Source: Anoxybacillus ayderensis (GTDB lineage Bacteria; Bacillota; Bacilli; Bacillales; Anoxybacillaceae). Taken from it: a DNA stretch of 64,000 nt. The notes beneath the pieces were generated by a model. That model was not told where the DNA came from. It ran no database searches and saw only the letters and a program-made list of their open reading frames with translations. The position numbers were made by a program, and so were the translations under genes. The stretch is from contig NZ_JXTG01000002.1 of NCBI RefSeq assembly GCF_000833605.1, forward strand, positions 1-64,000, in the 5' to 3' direction. Within the stretch, counting starts at the first letter, position 1. Each line of letters starts with the position of its first letter. Shown here piece by piece: positions 1-10,265 of this stretch.

Positions 1-1
1 G

Positions 2-682
2 CGCGTGAACGATGACGGTTCACTTACCCCAGTACCGACAACGTTTGTTGGCAACAAAGCAGTCATTAAATCGTTGACGAACTCGACGTATGTTGTTGTG
101 GAAGGAACACATACATTTAGTGACATCCAACCACATTGGGCGAAAGGTTATATTGAAACACTCGCGGCAAAACAGCTTGTCAAAGGGATGACGGACACAA
201 CATATCGACCAAATGATCGGATGACGCGCGCGCAATTTGCGGTGTTGCTCGTACGGGCGCTAGGATTGCCGAGCGAAACGTATGACGGTCGCTTTGCTGA
301 TGTGAAGGGAACGGAGTGGTTTAACAAGAACGGTGAATTAGCAGCGGCAGTCAAGTTCGGAATCATTCAAGGAAAAACAGCTTATATGTTTGCGCCGAAT
401 GAGCCAATCACTCGCGCACAAGCAGCTGTCATGATCGAACGGGCATTGAAACTTTCGATCGTTGGCTATGATGAGGCAACAAGCGACAAAACGAAAAAAG
501 TGACAGATTTCCGCGATGCAAAACAATTGCCAACATGGGCAAAACAGGCGATTGAAGCAGTATACCAAGCAGGCATCATGCAAGGACGAGATAGCGGAAA
601 CTTTGATCCGACAAGCCATGTGACGCGTGCCGAAATGGCGAAGGTGTTAATGGATATTTTAGAGTTGACAAAACTTATTTAA
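2..682 (+). CDS. S-layer homology (SLH) domain protein, C-terminal part
   Basis: This is the 3' end of a cell-surface protein whose 5' part lies before the window; the reading frame is open from base 2, so the GTG at base 5 is probably internal. Three consecutive SLH repeats are visible at about residues 38-90, 95-150 and 165-222. Each has an F-x-D start, a central aromatic/Ala-rich helix and a TRAQ/TRAE signature (TRAQFAVLL, TRAQAAVMI, TRAEMAKVL). SLH triplets anchor proteins non-covalently to pyruvylated secondary wall polymer. The upstream catalytic or structural part is not visible, so the function of the whole protein is unknown. A 22-bp palindrome follows the stop codon. Confidence 0.85.
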   Translation, partial: RVNDDGSLTPVPTTFVGNKAVIKSLTNSTYVVVEGTHTFSDIQPHWAKGYIETLAAKQLVKGMTDTTYRPNDRMTRAQFAVLLVRALGLPSETYDGRFADVKGTEWFNKNGELAAAVKFGIIQGKTAYMFAPNEPITRAQAAVMIERALKLSIVGYDEATSDKTKKVTDFRDAKQLPTWAKQAIEAVYQAGIMQGRDSGNFDPTSHVTRAEMAKVLMDILELTKLI

Positions 683-695
683 AGCAGTGAAAGAG

Positions 696-717
696 CAGGG
701 TTAGTTAACTAACCCTG
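696..717 (+). terminator. Perfect palindrome after the SLH gene
   Basis: A perfect 22-bp palindrome with arms CAGGGTTAGTT and AACTAACCCTG lies 14 bases after the stop codon. There is no clear T-run behind it, so termination is likely but not certain. Confidence 0.5.
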
Positions 718-827
718 TCTCCGTGATGAAAATTGAGTAAACGTTGAGAGCGATCTTTCTTCCAAACATATTTTTCGGATATTATGCCTTTTAAAGAGAT
801 AGAGTACAAATGAAGGGAGTGAATCGA

Positions 828-2879
828 GTGATACAATACGAACCATGCTGGCTAAGATATGAGAAAAATGATCAGTATAAAGAACCTTGTTTTGAAACAA
901 TTATTGCGAAAGAGTTATCTCCTATCTTCTGTGTTGCGTTGGAAGAGTTAAAATTCGCAATTACCTCAATGTTTGGTATTGAACCAAGTGTCATATCAAT
1001 ATCAAAGCCTATGGAAAGAAGCTTCATTTGGATTGGTACTCTTGATGATAAAGAATTGAAAGACGTATTGTTGGATAGCGAAAAGTTTCGCTCTATGTAT
1101 TCAGATGCGTATATCATTCGATCGCATATTCATAATGGGAAATTGCGAATATATATTGCTGGAAAAACAAGTGCAAATACATTGTATGGTGTATTTCATT
1201 TTTTACGACTGTTGCAAATGAAAGAAGATATACATCATTTATCAATTGTTGAACATTCGAACAATTCTCTGCGCATGATTAATCATTGGGATAATATGGA
1301 TGGTGGCATCGAACGGGGGTATGCAGGAAAATCTATTTTCTTTGATAATGGTCAGTTTACGAAAAATCGACGTAGAATAAAAGATTATGCAAGATTACTC
1401 GCGTCAGTAGGTATTAATGCAGTCTCAATTAATAATGTCAATGTACATCAATTGGAAACAAAATTAATTACAGAGGAATTTTTACCAGAGGTAGAGGAAG
1501 TTGCTGGGATTTTTAGAACATACGGAATTAAAACATTTTTGAGCATTAACTATGCTAGCCCAGTAGAAATTGGAGGACTTTCAACTGCAGATCCTCTTGA
1601 TCCTCAGGTGCGACGGTGGTGGAAGGAAACGGCGAAACGCATTTATCAATATATTCCTGATTTTGGCGGCTTTGTGGTCAAAGCGGATTCCGAGTTCCGT
1701 CCTGGCCCATTTACATACGGGCGTGATCACGCGGAAGGGGCAAACATGTTGGCGGAGGCGTTGGCGCCGTTTGGGGGGCTCGTCATTTGGAGATGTTTTG
1801 TCTATAACTGCCAGCAGGATTGGCGTGATCGGAGGACCGATCGGGCAAAAGCGGCCTATGATCACTTCAAACCATTAGATGGGCGGTTCCGCGAGAATGT
1901 TGTCTTGCAAATTAAAAACGGTCCGATGGATTTTCAAGTAAGAGAACCGGTTTCTCCGCTATTTGGCGCGATGCCGAAGACAAATCAAATGATGGAAGTC
2001 CAAATCACCCAGGAATATACGGGACAACAAAAACATTTATGTTTCTTGATCCCACAGTGGAAAGAGGCGCTTGAATTTGATACGTACGTAAATGGAAAAG
2101 GGTCAGAAGTGAAAAAGGTGATCGATGGATCGCTATTCGGCTATCGATACAGTGGGATCGTGGGGGTATCCAATATTGGCAATGACTCAAACTGGACCGG
2201 GCATACGTTGGCGCAAGCGAATTTATATGGATTTGGGCGGCTCGCTTGGAATCCAGATTTGTCTGCCGAAGAGATTGCAAATGAATGGATCGTACAGACG
2301 TTCGGAGATGATCCACAAGTCATCGAAGCGGTAAGCTGGATGCTTCTTGCTTCATGGAGAATCTATGAAAATTACACCTCTCCGCTTGGCGTCGGCTGGA
2401 TGGTGAACCCGGGACACCATTATGGACCTAATGTGGATGGATATGAATATTCGCATTGGGGGACATACCATTACGCCGACCGCGATGGGATCGGAGTTGA
2501 CCGGACGGTTGCCACCGGAACTGGGTATACGGCGCAATACTTTCCAGAAAATGCGGCTATGTACGAGTCACTTGACACTTGTCCGGATGAGCTGCTCTTG
2601 TTTTTCCATTACGTTTCGTACACTCATCGACTACATTCAGGGGAAACAGTCATTCAACATATTTATAATACCCACTTTGAAGGGGTTGAGCAGGCGAAAC
2701 AGTTGAGGAAACGATGGGAACAGCTGAAGGGGAAAATTGACGAAAAACGGTATCATGATGTATTAGAGCGATTAACGATTCAAGTAGAGCATGCCAAAGA
2801 ATGGCGTGATGTCATCAATACGTACTTTTATCGGAAGTCAGGGATTGATGACCAATATGGGCGAAAAATTTATCGGTGA
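828..2879 (+). CDS. aguA: Alpha-glucuronidase, GH67
   Basis: The enzyme removes 4-O-methyl-glucuronic acid from short xylo-oligosaccharides inside the cell. The GTG at 828 is chosen because AAGGGAG (813-819) stands 8 bases before it; an in-frame ATG at 810 overlaps that ribosome site. The protein has 683 residues, close to the usual 680. GH67 catalytic residues are seen as Glu289 in [11 protein letters not shown] (acid), Asp368 in NGPMDF and Glu396 in TQEYTG; each is four higher than the published Geobacillus numbering, with the spacing preserved. Composition is odd: the first 250 codons are AT-rich (28% GC on line 1141) and the rest GC-rich (57% on line 1741). This suggests recombination near base 1580. 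xynB follows 16 bases later. Confidence 0.96.
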   Translation: MIQYEPCWLRYEKNDQYKEPCFETIIAKELSPIFCVALEELKFAITSMFGIEPSVISISKPMERSFIWIGTLDDKELKDVLLDSEKFRSMYSDAYIIRSHIHNGKLRIYIAGKTSANTLYGVFHFLRLLQMKEDIHHLSIVEHSNNSLRMINHWDNMDGGIERGYAGKSIFFDNGQFTKNRRRIKDYARLLASVGINAVSINNVNVHQLETKLITEEFLPEVEEVAGIFRTYGIKTFLSINYASPVEIGGLSTADPLDPQVRRWWKETAKRIYQYIPDFGGFVVKADSEFRPGPFTYGRDHAEGANMLAEALAPFGGLVIWRCFVYNCQQDWRDRRTDRAKAAYDHFKPLDGRFRENVVLQIKNGPMDFQVREPVSPLFGAMPKTNQMMEVQITQEYTGQQKHLCFLIPQWKEALEFDTYVNGKGSEVKKVIDGSLFGYRYSGIVGVSNIGNDSNWTGHTLAQANLYGFGRLAWNPDLSAEEIANEWIVQTFGDDPQVIEAVSWMLLASWRIYENYTSPLGVGWMVNPGHHYGPNVDGYEYSHWGTYHYADRDGIGVDRTVATGTGYTAQYFPENAAMYESLDTCPDELLLFFHYVSYTHRLHSGETVIQHIYNTHFEGVEQAKQLRKRWEQLKGKIDEKRYHDVLERLTIQVEHAKEWRDVINTYFYRKSGIDDQYGRKIYR

Positions 2880-2895
2880 ATAGGGGGAGAGGAGC

Positions 2896-4407
2896 ATGAA
2901 GATCGTAAACGTACCAAGCAACGGGAGGGCGCAGTTTAAAAAGAACTGGAAATTTTGCGTTGGCACCGGGCGGCTTGGTCTTGCCCTGCAAAAGGAATAT
3001 CTTGATCACTTGAAACTCGTGCAAGAGAAAATAGGATTTCGATACATTCGCGGCCATGGCTTGCTTTCTGATGATGTCGGAATTTATCGAGAAGTCGAAA
3101 TCGATGGGGAAATGAAGCCTTTTTACAACTTTACGTACATCGACCGGATTCTTGATTCGTATTTAGTTTTGAATATTCGACCATTTATTGAACTCGGATT
3201 TATGCCAAAAGCGCTTGCCTCAGGAGACCAAACCGTCTTTTATTGGAAAGGCAACGTTACGCCTCCGAAAGATTATAGCAAGTGGCGTGATCTCATTGTG
3301 GCGGTCGTTTCCCATTTCGTTGAGCGATACGGAATTGAGGAAGTGCGGACATGGCCATTTGAAGTGTGGAACGAACCTAATTTGGTAAATTTTTGGAAAG
3401 ACGCCGACAAACAGGAGTATTTTAAGCTGTACGAGGTGACAGCCCGAGCGGTAAAAAGTGTAGATCCTCATTTGCAAGTCGGGGGACCAGCCATTTGCGG
3501 AGGGAGCGATGAATGGATTACAGATTTTCTCCACTTTTGCGCCGAACGGGGGGTGCCTGTTGATTTTGTCAGCCGACATGCCTATACATCGAAGGCGCCG
3601 CATAAGAAAACGTTTGAATATTACTATCAAGAGCTTGAGCCGCCAGAAGATATGCTAGAGCAATTCAAAAAGGTGCGCGAGCTGATTCGGCAATCTCCGT
3701 TTCCGAATTTGCCATTTCATATTACGGAATACAACACATCATATAGTCCGATTAATCCGATTCACGATACCCCACTCAATGCAGCGTATATTGCCCGCAT
3801 TTTGAGCGAAGGGGGCGACTATGTGGATTCATTTTCATATTGGACGTTCAGTGATGTGTTCGAGGAAATGGACGTTCCGAAGGCGTTGTTTCATGGAGGT
3901 TTTGGTCTAGTGGCACTCCATTCGATTCCAAAGCCGACATTTCATGTGTTTGCGTTTTTTGATGCATTGGGAGAAGAACTATTGTATCGGGATCCAGAAA
4001 TGATTGTGACAAGGAGAAATGACGGAGTAGTTGCTTTAATATTATGGAATTTAGTCATGGAAAAGGGAGAAGGGTTTGAAAAAGAGATAATCGTTGATAT
4101 TCCTGTTCCATTTTCAAACATTTTTATTAAACGGCAAATAATTAATGAACAATACGGTAATCCGTGGATTGTATGGAAACAGATGGGGAGACCCCGTTTT
4201 CCAAGAAACAAAATGGTAGAAACATTGCGACAAATAGCACGACCACATACGCTTACAGAACGCAGAGAAGCAATGGATGGTGTTTTGCGGCTGTCTGTCA
4301 TGTTAAGAAAAAACGAGGTGACACTAATCGAAATCGAACATGTGAATGACGAAACATATAGCTATGTTGGTTTAGACGATAAAGAACTGACATCATATTT
4401 TTCATAG
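2896..4407 (+). CDS. xynB: Beta-xylosidase, GH39
   Basis: The enzyme hydrolyses xylose from the non-reducing end of xylo-oligosaccharides, with retention, in the cytoplasm. The start has a strong site (GGGGGAGAGGAG). The 503 residues match the Geobacillus GH39 family length. The acid/base is Glu160 in VWNEPNL and the nucleophile is Glu278 in [10 protein letters not shown], exactly the positions known for XynB1. A TIM barrel (about 1-345) is followed by a beta-sandwich. It is co-transcribed with aguA, whose product frees the chains that this enzyme attacks. GC content falls from about 60% (line 3541) to about 37% (line 4021) near base 3980, in the C-terminal part, which looks like a second recombination edge. 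Confidence 0.96.
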   Translation: MKIVNVPSNGRAQFKKNWKFCVGTGRLGLALQKEYLDHLKLVQEKIGFRYIRGHGLLSDDVGIYREVEIDGEMKPFYNFTYIDRILDSYLVLNIRPFIELGFMPKALASGDQTVFYWKGNVTPPKDYSKWRDLIVAVVSHFVERYGIEEVRTWPFEVWNEPNLVNFWKDADKQEYFKLYEVTARAVKSVDPHLQVGGPAICGGSDEWITDFLHFCAERGVPVDFVSRHAYTSKAPHKKTFEYYYQELEPPEDMLEQFKKVRELIRQSPFPNLPFHITEYNTSYSPINPIHDTPLNAAYIARILSEGGDYVDSFSYWTFSDVFEEMDVPKALFHGGFGLVALHSIPKPTFHVFAFFDALGEELLYRDPEMIVTRRNDGVVALILWNLVMEKGEGFEKEIIVDIPVPFSNIFIKRQIINEQYGNPWIVWKQMGRPRFPRNKMVETLRQIARPHTLTERREAMDGVLRLSVMLRKNEVTLIEIEHVNDETYSYVGLDDKELTSYFS

Positions 4408-4451
4408 AAGTAGCTTAATGTATGGAAAATGAATCATGGTGAGGGAAGAAG

Positions 4452-5405
4452 ATGGACGTTATCACAATAGGGGAGTCAATGGCTGTATTTACACCGATAA
4501 ATAGCGGGCAAATGAAACAGGCGACCACATTTGTAAGGACGATTGGTGGTTCAGAGTCAAATGTTGCTATCGGGCTTGCCAGACTAGGACATCGTGTCGG
4601 ATGGATTAGCAAAGTCGGGGATGATGAATTTGGAAAGGCAATTTTATCTTTTTTACGAGGTGAGGGGATAGACATTAGTCAAGTAAAAGTTGTTCCTAAA
4701 ACGTTCACGGGAATTTATTTCAAGGAAAAAAGAAGACATAATGATACACGTGTTTACTACTATCGTCGTGGGTCGGCAGCAAGTCAGCTGTCCCCAAGTG
4801 ATTTAGACGAAGAATATATCTCTAAGGCAAAGTATTTGCATATCACCGGGATTACTCCCGCGTTGAGTAAGAGTTGTGAAGAAACAATTTTTGCAGCGAT
4901 TGCTATGGCACGATATTACAAAGTTAAAGTTGTTTTTGATCCTAATATTAGGATGAAATTATGGTCAAATTTAGATGTAGCAAGAGACGTACTGTTTCGC
5001 ATTGCTATCCAGTCGGATATTATTCTTCCTGGAATTACAGAGGTTGCGTTTTTATTAGGTGATGGGACAATTGAAAAATGGGGGAGACAGTTGATTGAAA
5101 TGGGGGTATCCCTTGTGGTTATCAAACTTGGAGAAAGAGGAGCCCATTATTTTACAAAAACGAATCATGATTATATTCAAGGTTTTCCAGTTAAATATGT
5201 TGTTGATCCAGTAGGAGCTGGTGATGGTTTTACAGCTGGCTTGTTGTCTGGATTGATTGATGGTCTTTCTGTGGCAGATGCTGTGCGTCGGGCGAATGCG
5301 GTTGGGGCACTTGTAACAATGGTAGAAGGAGACACAGAAGGAATGCCGGAGCGTGAGGATGTAGAACGGTGGATAGGTCAACAGAGAGAAGATGTAACGA
5401 GATGA
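4452..5405 (+). CDS. kdgK: 2-keto-3-deoxygluconate kinase
   Basis: A PfkB-family sugar kinase that phosphorylates 2-keto-3-deoxy-gluconate (KDG) to KDPG. The N-terminal GGSESNVAIGLARLG motif binds the sugar, and the C-terminal DPVGAGDGF motif holds the catalytic Asp258. The length of 317 residues is normal. The start ATG is preceded by GGTGAGGGAAG. The aldolase for its product follows after 16 bases, which makes KDG the likely substrate rather than fructose or ribose. The gene is AT-rich compared with the middle of xynB. Confidence 0.92.
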   Translation: MDVITIGESMAVFTPINSGQMKQATTFVRTIGGSESNVAIGLARLGHRVGWISKVGDDEFGKAILSFLRGEGIDISQVKVVPKTFTGIYFKEKRRHNDTRVYYYRRGSAASQLSPSDLDEEYISKAKYLHITGITPALSKSCEETIFAAIAMARYYKVKVVFDPNIRMKLWSNLDVARDVLFRIAIQSDIILPGITEVAFLLGDGTIEKWGRQLIEMGVSLVVIKLGERGAHYFTKTNHDYIQGFPVKYVVDPVGAGDGFTAGLLSGLIDGLSVADAVRRANAVGALVTMVEGDTEGMPEREDVERWIGQQREDVTR

Positions 5406-5421
5406 AGGAGAAGGAGAAAAT

Positions 5422-6078
5422 ATGGATGTGAAGTTGCGTATTCGAGACATAAGGGTGGTTCCTGTAATACGTGGGGCAACGGTCGATAATGTCATCCCAA
5501 TAGGGTTAGCACTACAACGTGGAGGGATTTCCATTATGGAAATTACTATGGAAACCTCGGAAGCACTACGTGCACTAGAGAAAGCGGTGATAGAGCTAGG
5601 AGAAATGGTCATTGGTGCAGGAACAGTTCTTGACACTGAAACAGCGAGTCGGGCGATTGCTACTGGAGCGCAGTTTATTGTTTCTCCGTTCCTTTCCATT
5701 GACGTCATTCAGATGACAAAACAAAATCGTGTCGTCAGTATCGCTGGTGGATTGACGCCGACGGAAATTGTGAACGCTTTTCAACATGGGGCCGATATGG
5801 TGAAAATATTTCCCGCCCATGTATTTGGACCAAACTATATTCGAAGCTTAAAGGAACCGCTCCCCCATATTCCCCTAATAGCAACGGGAGGCATCAATAC
5901 GAAAACGGCTGGAGAGTATATAAAAGCGGGAGTAGATGCCATTGGAGTGGGAAACTCGTTAGTAAGTGTCAAGGACGGATTAGGAAAGGACCGATGGAAG
6001 ATTATTACCGAACGAGCTGCTCAATGGGTCTCGATTGTACAAAAAGAGAGGGAAAAGAAAACGAATGAATTATATTAA
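5422..6078 (+). CDS. kdgA: KDPG aldolase (2-keto-3-deoxy-6-phosphogluconate aldolase)
   Basis: A class I aldolase that splits KDPG into pyruvate and glyceraldehyde-3-phosphate, the last step of glucuronate breakdown. The Schiff-base lysine is Lys128 in MVKIFPAHVFGP, and the phosphate-binding IATGGI and AIGVGNSL segments follow. The 218 residues form a single TIM barrel. The start has GAAGGAGAAGGAG before it. The remnant of a GntR regulator begins 20 bases after the stop. Confidence 0.93.
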   Translation: MDVKLRIRDIRVVPVIRGATVDNVIPIGLALQRGGISIMEITMETSEALRALEKAVIELGEMVIGAGTVLDTETASRAIATGAQFIVSPFLSIDVIQMTKQNRVVSIAGGLTPTEIVNAFQHGADMVKIFPAHVFGPNYIRSLKEPLPHIPLIATGGINTKTAGEYIKAGVDAIGVGNSLVSVKDGLGKDRWKIITERAAQWVSIVQKEREKKTNELY

Positions 6079-6098
6079 GAAAAAAAGAGAATTACAAG

Positions 6099-6358
6099 AT
6101 GATCTCCACAGTCAAGCAAAGTCAATAAATATTCCAGAGGTTCGGTACGCGACCAGTTGTATGAGGTGCTGAAGGAAAAGATTTTGCGGCCCATCTGGTC
6201 TTGATTGGGACATTATTATTTCTCATTGCAAGCAGATTTATCGGTTGATTGCGAATAAAGAAGTGGAGTAAGTGCGTCAGATGACGGAAGGGCATTTGTG
6301 GATTGTTGAAATTGAAAAAGGCGTAAAGAAAAGAAAATATCCTCGTTATTTCGTATAA
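6099..6358 (+). pseudogene. Remnant of a GntR/FadR-type regulator (uxuR-like)
   Basis: The 315 bases between kdgA and uxaC hold fragments of one gene in shifted frames. An ATG at 6099 opens MISTVKQS; a shifted frame then gives RGSVRDQLYEVLKEKILR (6136-6189), the first helix region of a GntR winged-helix domain, which ends in TGA at 6202. Another frame reads IIISHCKQIYRLIANK and, after a TAA, VRQMTEGHLWIVEIEKG (6212-6358), which fits the C-terminal helices of the FCD ligand domain. The middle of the gene (most of about 230 codons) is missing. The position among uxu genes suggests the former uronate repressor UxuR; the family call is from recognised motifs, not from a search. Confidence 0.75.
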
Positions 6359-6393
6359 GTTATCAGAAGTTTCGGTTTGTGGAGGGAAACAGT

Positions 6394-7809
6394 GTGCAAC
6401 CATTCATTCATGAAAATTTTTTGTTGCAAAACAAGCATGCCGAAGTGTTATACCATGACTATGCCAAATCGCTGCCGATTATTGATTATCACTGCCATTT
6501 GAGTGCGAAAGAGATTGCGGAAGACCGACGATTTCATGATATGACGGAGCTTTGGCTTGAAGGGGATCATTACAAATGGCGGGCGATGCGGGCGCTGGGA
6601 GTGGAAGAAGAATATATTACAGGGAACGCTGCTCCTGAGGAAAAGTTTCAAGCATGGGCGAAAACGGTGCCGTATTGCATCGGAAATCCACTCTATCATT
6701 GGACACATTTAGAGTTAAAACGCTATTTTCAAGTTGATCTCCTTTTGAATGAAGAGACATGGCGCGAAATTTGGGATCATTGCAACACCTTATTGAGACA
6801 GGAGAAGTTTTCAGCCCGCTCCTTTATCGTAAAGTCCAATGTCGAGTGGATTGGGACAACGGACGATCCACTCGACGATTTGGTCGATCATCAAAAAATC
6901 GCCCAAGATCCGTCGTTCCCTGTAAAGGTTGTTCCGTCCTTTCGTCTCGATGCTATTATAGAAATTAATCGCTCGTCTTTCTTGGATTATGTGGAAAAGC
7001 TAGGGGAGGCAGCTGACCTGTCGATTGAGGATTACGGCCAGCTGTTGCAAGCCATTGAAAGCCGAGTGCGTTATTTTCATGCGGCAGGGTGTCGGATGGC
7101 TGATCACGGTTTTGAATCGCTGCCGTATTCGGAATGCGGTTGGAATGAAGTCAACGCCATTTTTCAAAAACGAAAAGATGGGTTTGTTCTCAGCCGTGAG
7201 GAGGAGGAAAAATATAAAACTTTTACTTTATGCTTCTTAGCTCGATTGTACCACTCACTTGGCTGGGTGATGCAACTGCACATCGGTTCGATTCGAAATA
7301 CAAATGGAAAAATGTTTCAGCGCCTTGGTCCGAATACAGGATATGATTCGATTCACGATTTTTTCCTTGCCCAGCCGTTAAATGCTTTTCTCAATGAGCT
7401 AGAGCGTGGCGATCAACTGCCCAAAACGATTGTGTATACATTAAACCCAGCTTATAACTATGTTGTCGCATCAACGGTCGGCAATTTTCCATCAGAAGGG
7501 ATAAAAGGGAAAGTTCAATTTGGCGCAGCTTGGTGGTTTAACGACCATCAAGATGGCATCATAACACACTTAACAGATCTTGCCAATGTCGGCGTGTTAA
7601 GTACATTTGTCGGGATGTTGACCGATTCAAGAAGTTTTTTATCTTATGTACGTCACGAGTATTTTCGCAGAATTGTATGCAATTTGATTGGTTCATGGAT
7701 AGAAAAAGGAGAGGTTCCGCAAGACTATGCCTTTTTAGGGAAAATTGTTCAAGATTTATGTTACTTCAACGCGAAACAATACTTTCAAGTCGTCGTGAGT
7801 GGGGGATGA
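6394..7809 (+). CDS. uxaC: Glucuronate isomerase
   Basis: The enzyme converts D-glucuronate to D-fructuronate (and galacturonate to tagaturonate), the first step after AguA releases uronic acid. The GTG at 6394 is preferred because GGAGGG (6381-6386) precedes it by 7 bases; an in-frame GTG at 6379 lacks such a site. The protein of 471 residues has the amidohydrolase-type metal motif at His33 and His35 (IDYHCHLSA) and the family stretch [11 protein letters not shown]. The end overlaps the leader of uxuA. Confidence 0.95.
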   Translation: MQPFIHENFLLQNKHAEVLYHDYAKSLPIIDYHCHLSAKEIAEDRRFHDMTELWLEGDHYKWRAMRALGVEEEYITGNAAPEEKFQAWAKTVPYCIGNPLYHWTHLELKRYFQVDLLLNEETWREIWDHCNTLLRQEKFSARSFIVKSNVEWIGTTDDPLDDLVDHQKIAQDPSFPVKVVPSFRLDAIIEINRSSFLDYVEKLGEAADLSIEDYGQLLQAIESRVRYFHAAGCRMADHGFESLPYSECGWNEVNAIFQKRKDGFVLSREEEEKYKTFTLCFLARLYHSLGWVMQLHIGSIRNTNGKMFQRLGPNTGYDSIHDFFLAQPLNAFLNELERGDQLPKTIVYTLNPAYNYVVASTVGNFPSEGIKGKVQFGAAWWFNDHQDGIITHLTDLANVGVLSTFVGMLTDSRSFLSYVRHEYFRRIVCNLIGSWIEKGEVPQDYAFLGKIVQDLCYFNAKQYFQVVVSGG

Positions 7810-7816
7810 GATCGGA

Positions 7817-8932
7817 ATGAAAATGACGTTTCGTTGGTTTGGAAAGGATCATGATACTGTTTCGTTGGATTATATTCGTCAAATTCCAGGGGTTGAAGGA
7901 ATTGTCGGAGCGTTATATCACATTCCTGTAGGGGAAGTATGGCCGCTCGAAGATATATTGGAACTAAAGCGGCAAGTGAATGAAAAAGGATTTCATCTTG
8001 AAGTCATTGAGAGCGTCAACGTTCATGAAGATATTAAACTCGGTCTGCCCTCACGGGATCAATATATTGAAAACTATAAACAAACGATTCGCAATTTGGC
8101 GAAAGCCGGGGTCAAAGTCATTTGTTACAACTTTATGCCGATTTTTGACTGGACTCGTTCCGACTTAGCCAAAAGGCGCCCTGACGGGTCGACGGTGCTC
8201 GCCTACGAGAAACAAAAGATTGAACAGATCGATCCGGAGGAAATGATCCGCCGCATTGAAAGCGGGGCGAACGGGTTTTTGCTTCCTGGATGGGAACCGG
8301 AGCGATTGAAAACGATTAAGCCGCTCTTTGCTTTGTACAAAGAAGTGACAGAAGACGATTTATTTGAACATTTACGCTACTTTTTGGAACAAATCATTCC
8401 TGTTGCAGAAGAATGTGTCATTCGGATGGCTCTTCATCCTGATGATCCGCCTTGGTCGGTGTTCGGATTACCGCGGATTGCGACCAATAAGGAGAATTTG
8501 GATCGAATCGTCCACATGGTCAACAGCCCAGCGAACGGATTGACATTATGTTCGGGATCGCTTGGAGCCAATCCGAACAATGATATTTCGGACATCTTCC
8601 GCCACTTTTTGCGGATGGGACGGGTGCCATTTGCCCATGTGCGGAACGTCGAAATTCACGCGAATGGCGATTTTGAGGAAACATCTCATCGCAGCTGCGA
8701 CGGTTCATTGAATATATGCGAGATTATGAAGGCGTTGCATGAAGCTGATTTTCAAGGGTACATCCGACCGGATCACGGCCGGATGATTTGGGGGGAACAG
8801 GCGCGTCCTGGTTACGGGTTGTACGATCGGGCGCTTGGCATTATGTACTTGCTGGGCATTTGGGATAGTTTGGAGAATGAGAAAAAGAGGCGAGAAGGTG
8901 AGAAGGCATGCTCCCGATCCATCCAAGTTTAA
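7817..8932 (+). CDS. uxuA: D-mannonate dehydratase
   Basis: The enzyme dehydrates D-mannonate to 2-keto-3-deoxygluconate, the substrate of KdgK. A TIM-barrel enzyme that normally needs Mn2+ or Fe2+. The start at 7817 gives [13 protein letters not shown], the usual N-terminus, and lies 7 bases after the uxaC stop; an in-frame GTG at 7799 would overlap uxaC. The 371 residues include the family segments [18 protein letters not shown] and [13 protein letters not shown]. Its end overlaps uxuB by 25 bases, which suggests translational coupling. Confidence 0.95.
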   Translation: MKMTFRWFGKDHDTVSLDYIRQIPGVEGIVGALYHIPVGEVWPLEDILELKRQVNEKGFHLEVIESVNVHEDIKLGLPSRDQYIENYKQTIRNLAKAGVKVICYNFMPIFDWTRSDLAKRRPDGSTVLAYEKQKIEQIDPEEMIRRIESGANGFLLPGWEPERLKTIKPLFALYKEVTEDDLFEHLRYFLEQIIPVAEECVIRMALHPDDPPWSVFGLPRIATNKENLDRIVHMVNSPANGLTLCSGSLGANPNNDISDIFRHFLRMGRVPFAHVRNVEIHANGDFEETSHRSCDGSLNICEIMKALHEADFQGYIRPDHGRMIWGEQARPGYGLYDRALGIMYLLGIWDSLENEKKRREGEKACSRSIQV

Positions 8933-9753
8933 AAGGCAAGGTAGCGGTTGTAACGGGCGGAGGTGGAGTGTTGTGTAGCTGCATGGCGAAAGAGCTCGCC
9001 CGCCAGGGAATGAAAGTGGCGATTTTAAATCGAACGTTCGAGAAAGCTGAAATCGTAAAGAACGAGATCGAAGAACAAGGCGGCAAAGCGCTGGCCATTC
9101 AGTGCGATGTGCTTGATGTCGAACGTGTCAAACAAGCGGCGGAAACGATAGCGGAAGTTTACGGACCGTGTGATGTTTTGATCAATGGAGCAGGCGGCAA
9201 CCATCCGCAAGGCATTACGACAAAGGAAGTATTCGAGCTGCAGGATCTTGGGAATCGAGAAATTACAACGTTTTTCGATTTGACGGCGGAAGGATTTTCT
9301 TATGTTTTTGATTTAAATATTCTCGGCACTATCGTTCCGACGCAGCATTTTCTTAAACAAATGATAGGCAGAGGAGGATCAATCATTAATATTTCTTCGA
9401 TGAGCGCCTCGCGACCGATGACGAAAGTGCCAGCGTATAGTGCAGCTAAAGCGGGGATTGAAAACTTCACAAAATGGCTGGCCGTGCATGTTGCTGAGGC
9501 TGGAGTTCGGGTTAATGCTATTGCGCCGGGATTTTTTTTGACAAAACAAAATGAACATCTTCTTAAGCGTTCGGATGGGTCATATACAGAGCGGACAAAA
9601 AAAATTTTGGAGCATACTCCGATGAGACGTTTAGGCAATTCGGAAGATTTATTAGGAACGCTACTTTGGTTAGTAGACGAACAGACGAGCGGATTTGTTA
9701 CAGGGGTGACTGTTCCAGTTGATGGGGGCTTTTTAGCTTATGCAGGTGTATAA
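8908..9753 (+). CDS. uxuB: D-mannonate oxidoreductase (fructuronate reductase), SDR type
   Basis: A short-chain dehydrogenase that reduces fructuronate to mannonate with NAD(P)H, between UxaC and UxuA. A Rossmann glycine motif (TGGGGVLCS) is at residues 15-23, NGAGG at about 94 and the catalytic Tyr-x3-Lys in YSAAKAG. The SDR form of UxuB seen in Geobacillus differs from the long-chain enzyme of E. coli. The start has GAGAAGGTGAGAAGGC before it and lies inside the end of uxuA. The specific substrate is inferred from context. Confidence 0.9.
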   Translation: MLPIHPSLKGKVAVVTGGGGVLCSCMAKELARQGMKVAILNRTFEKAEIVKNEIEEQGGKALAIQCDVLDVERVKQAAETIAEVYGPCDVLINGAGGNHPQGITTKEVFELQDLGNREITTFFDLTAEGFSYVFDLNILGTIVPTQHFLKQMIGRGGSIINISSMSASRPMTKVPAYSAAKAGIENFTKWLAVHVAEAGVRVNAIAPGFFLTKQNEHLLKRSDGSYTERTKKILEHTPMRRLGNSEDLLGTLLWLVDEQTSGFVTGVTVPVDGGFLAYAGV

Positions 9754-10265
9754 AAGTTTAAAGGATAAAATCATTTTTTTCTCTCTATAATAGTATACTA
9801 ACCTTGGTAGAGAGTAAAAAACAAAGGTGGAGAAACGATGCGTTCTGGTCTGTTAGTAAACGTCAAATAGCTCCACTTTTTTGAAGATCGGGGCTTATAT
9901 TATTTAGTTATCTGATGAAAAGCAATACAGGAAACAGGGAGTGCGGTTGATCAAGGAAGTACTGGATCCAATGCGTCTTTGTCTGACAAATTCGTCTTGA
10001 GCAGCTGATCAAAAATCGCAAAAAGTAAAATATTACCATAAATCTAAAGAAGTCGGATGTATATTTTTAGGAATTTATTTTCGACTGTTTCTATTGAACA
10101 GAAAATGCAATTGCGTAGGAACATGCTTTCAGAGCAGCGGCGATATGTGTTGAAATACAAGAAAAGGAAATTTAAATCGAAACGTCAGCAAGTTCGGTTG
10201 TTTTTTAACATGAAAGTTCATCTCGAAGAACTGGGAATTTTTCAATTCCTCTCGAAAGGAATGGG
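9754..10265 (+). other. Gene-poor stretch with decayed sequence
   Basis: This 512-base gap holds a TATAAT (9786-9791) without a good -35 box and an inverted pair CTCTCTA/TAGAGAG (9781-9787 and 9809-9815). A strong ribosome site precedes a tiny reading frame of ten codons (9838-9870). GTGGAG (9827-9832) can pair with CTCCAC (9871-9876), which is followed by six T, an attenuator-like layout. From 9880 on, frames are broken by stops. A 70-codon frame from 10057 to 10269 (basic, lysine and arginine rich) overlaps the next gene start and is not recognised. I read the stretch as the decayed remains of a gene with its leader, of unknown identity. Confidence 0.45.

Noticed and set aside
743-771. TTGAGA-N17-CATATT as aguA promoter
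   Set aside because: Both boxes are poor and other weak combinations exist nearby, so no promoter is called in this gap.
6122-6403. Reverse-strand frame of 93 codons between kdgA and uxaC
   Set aside because: The forward strand holds recognisable GntR fragments; the reverse frame has no motif and overlaps the uxaC start.
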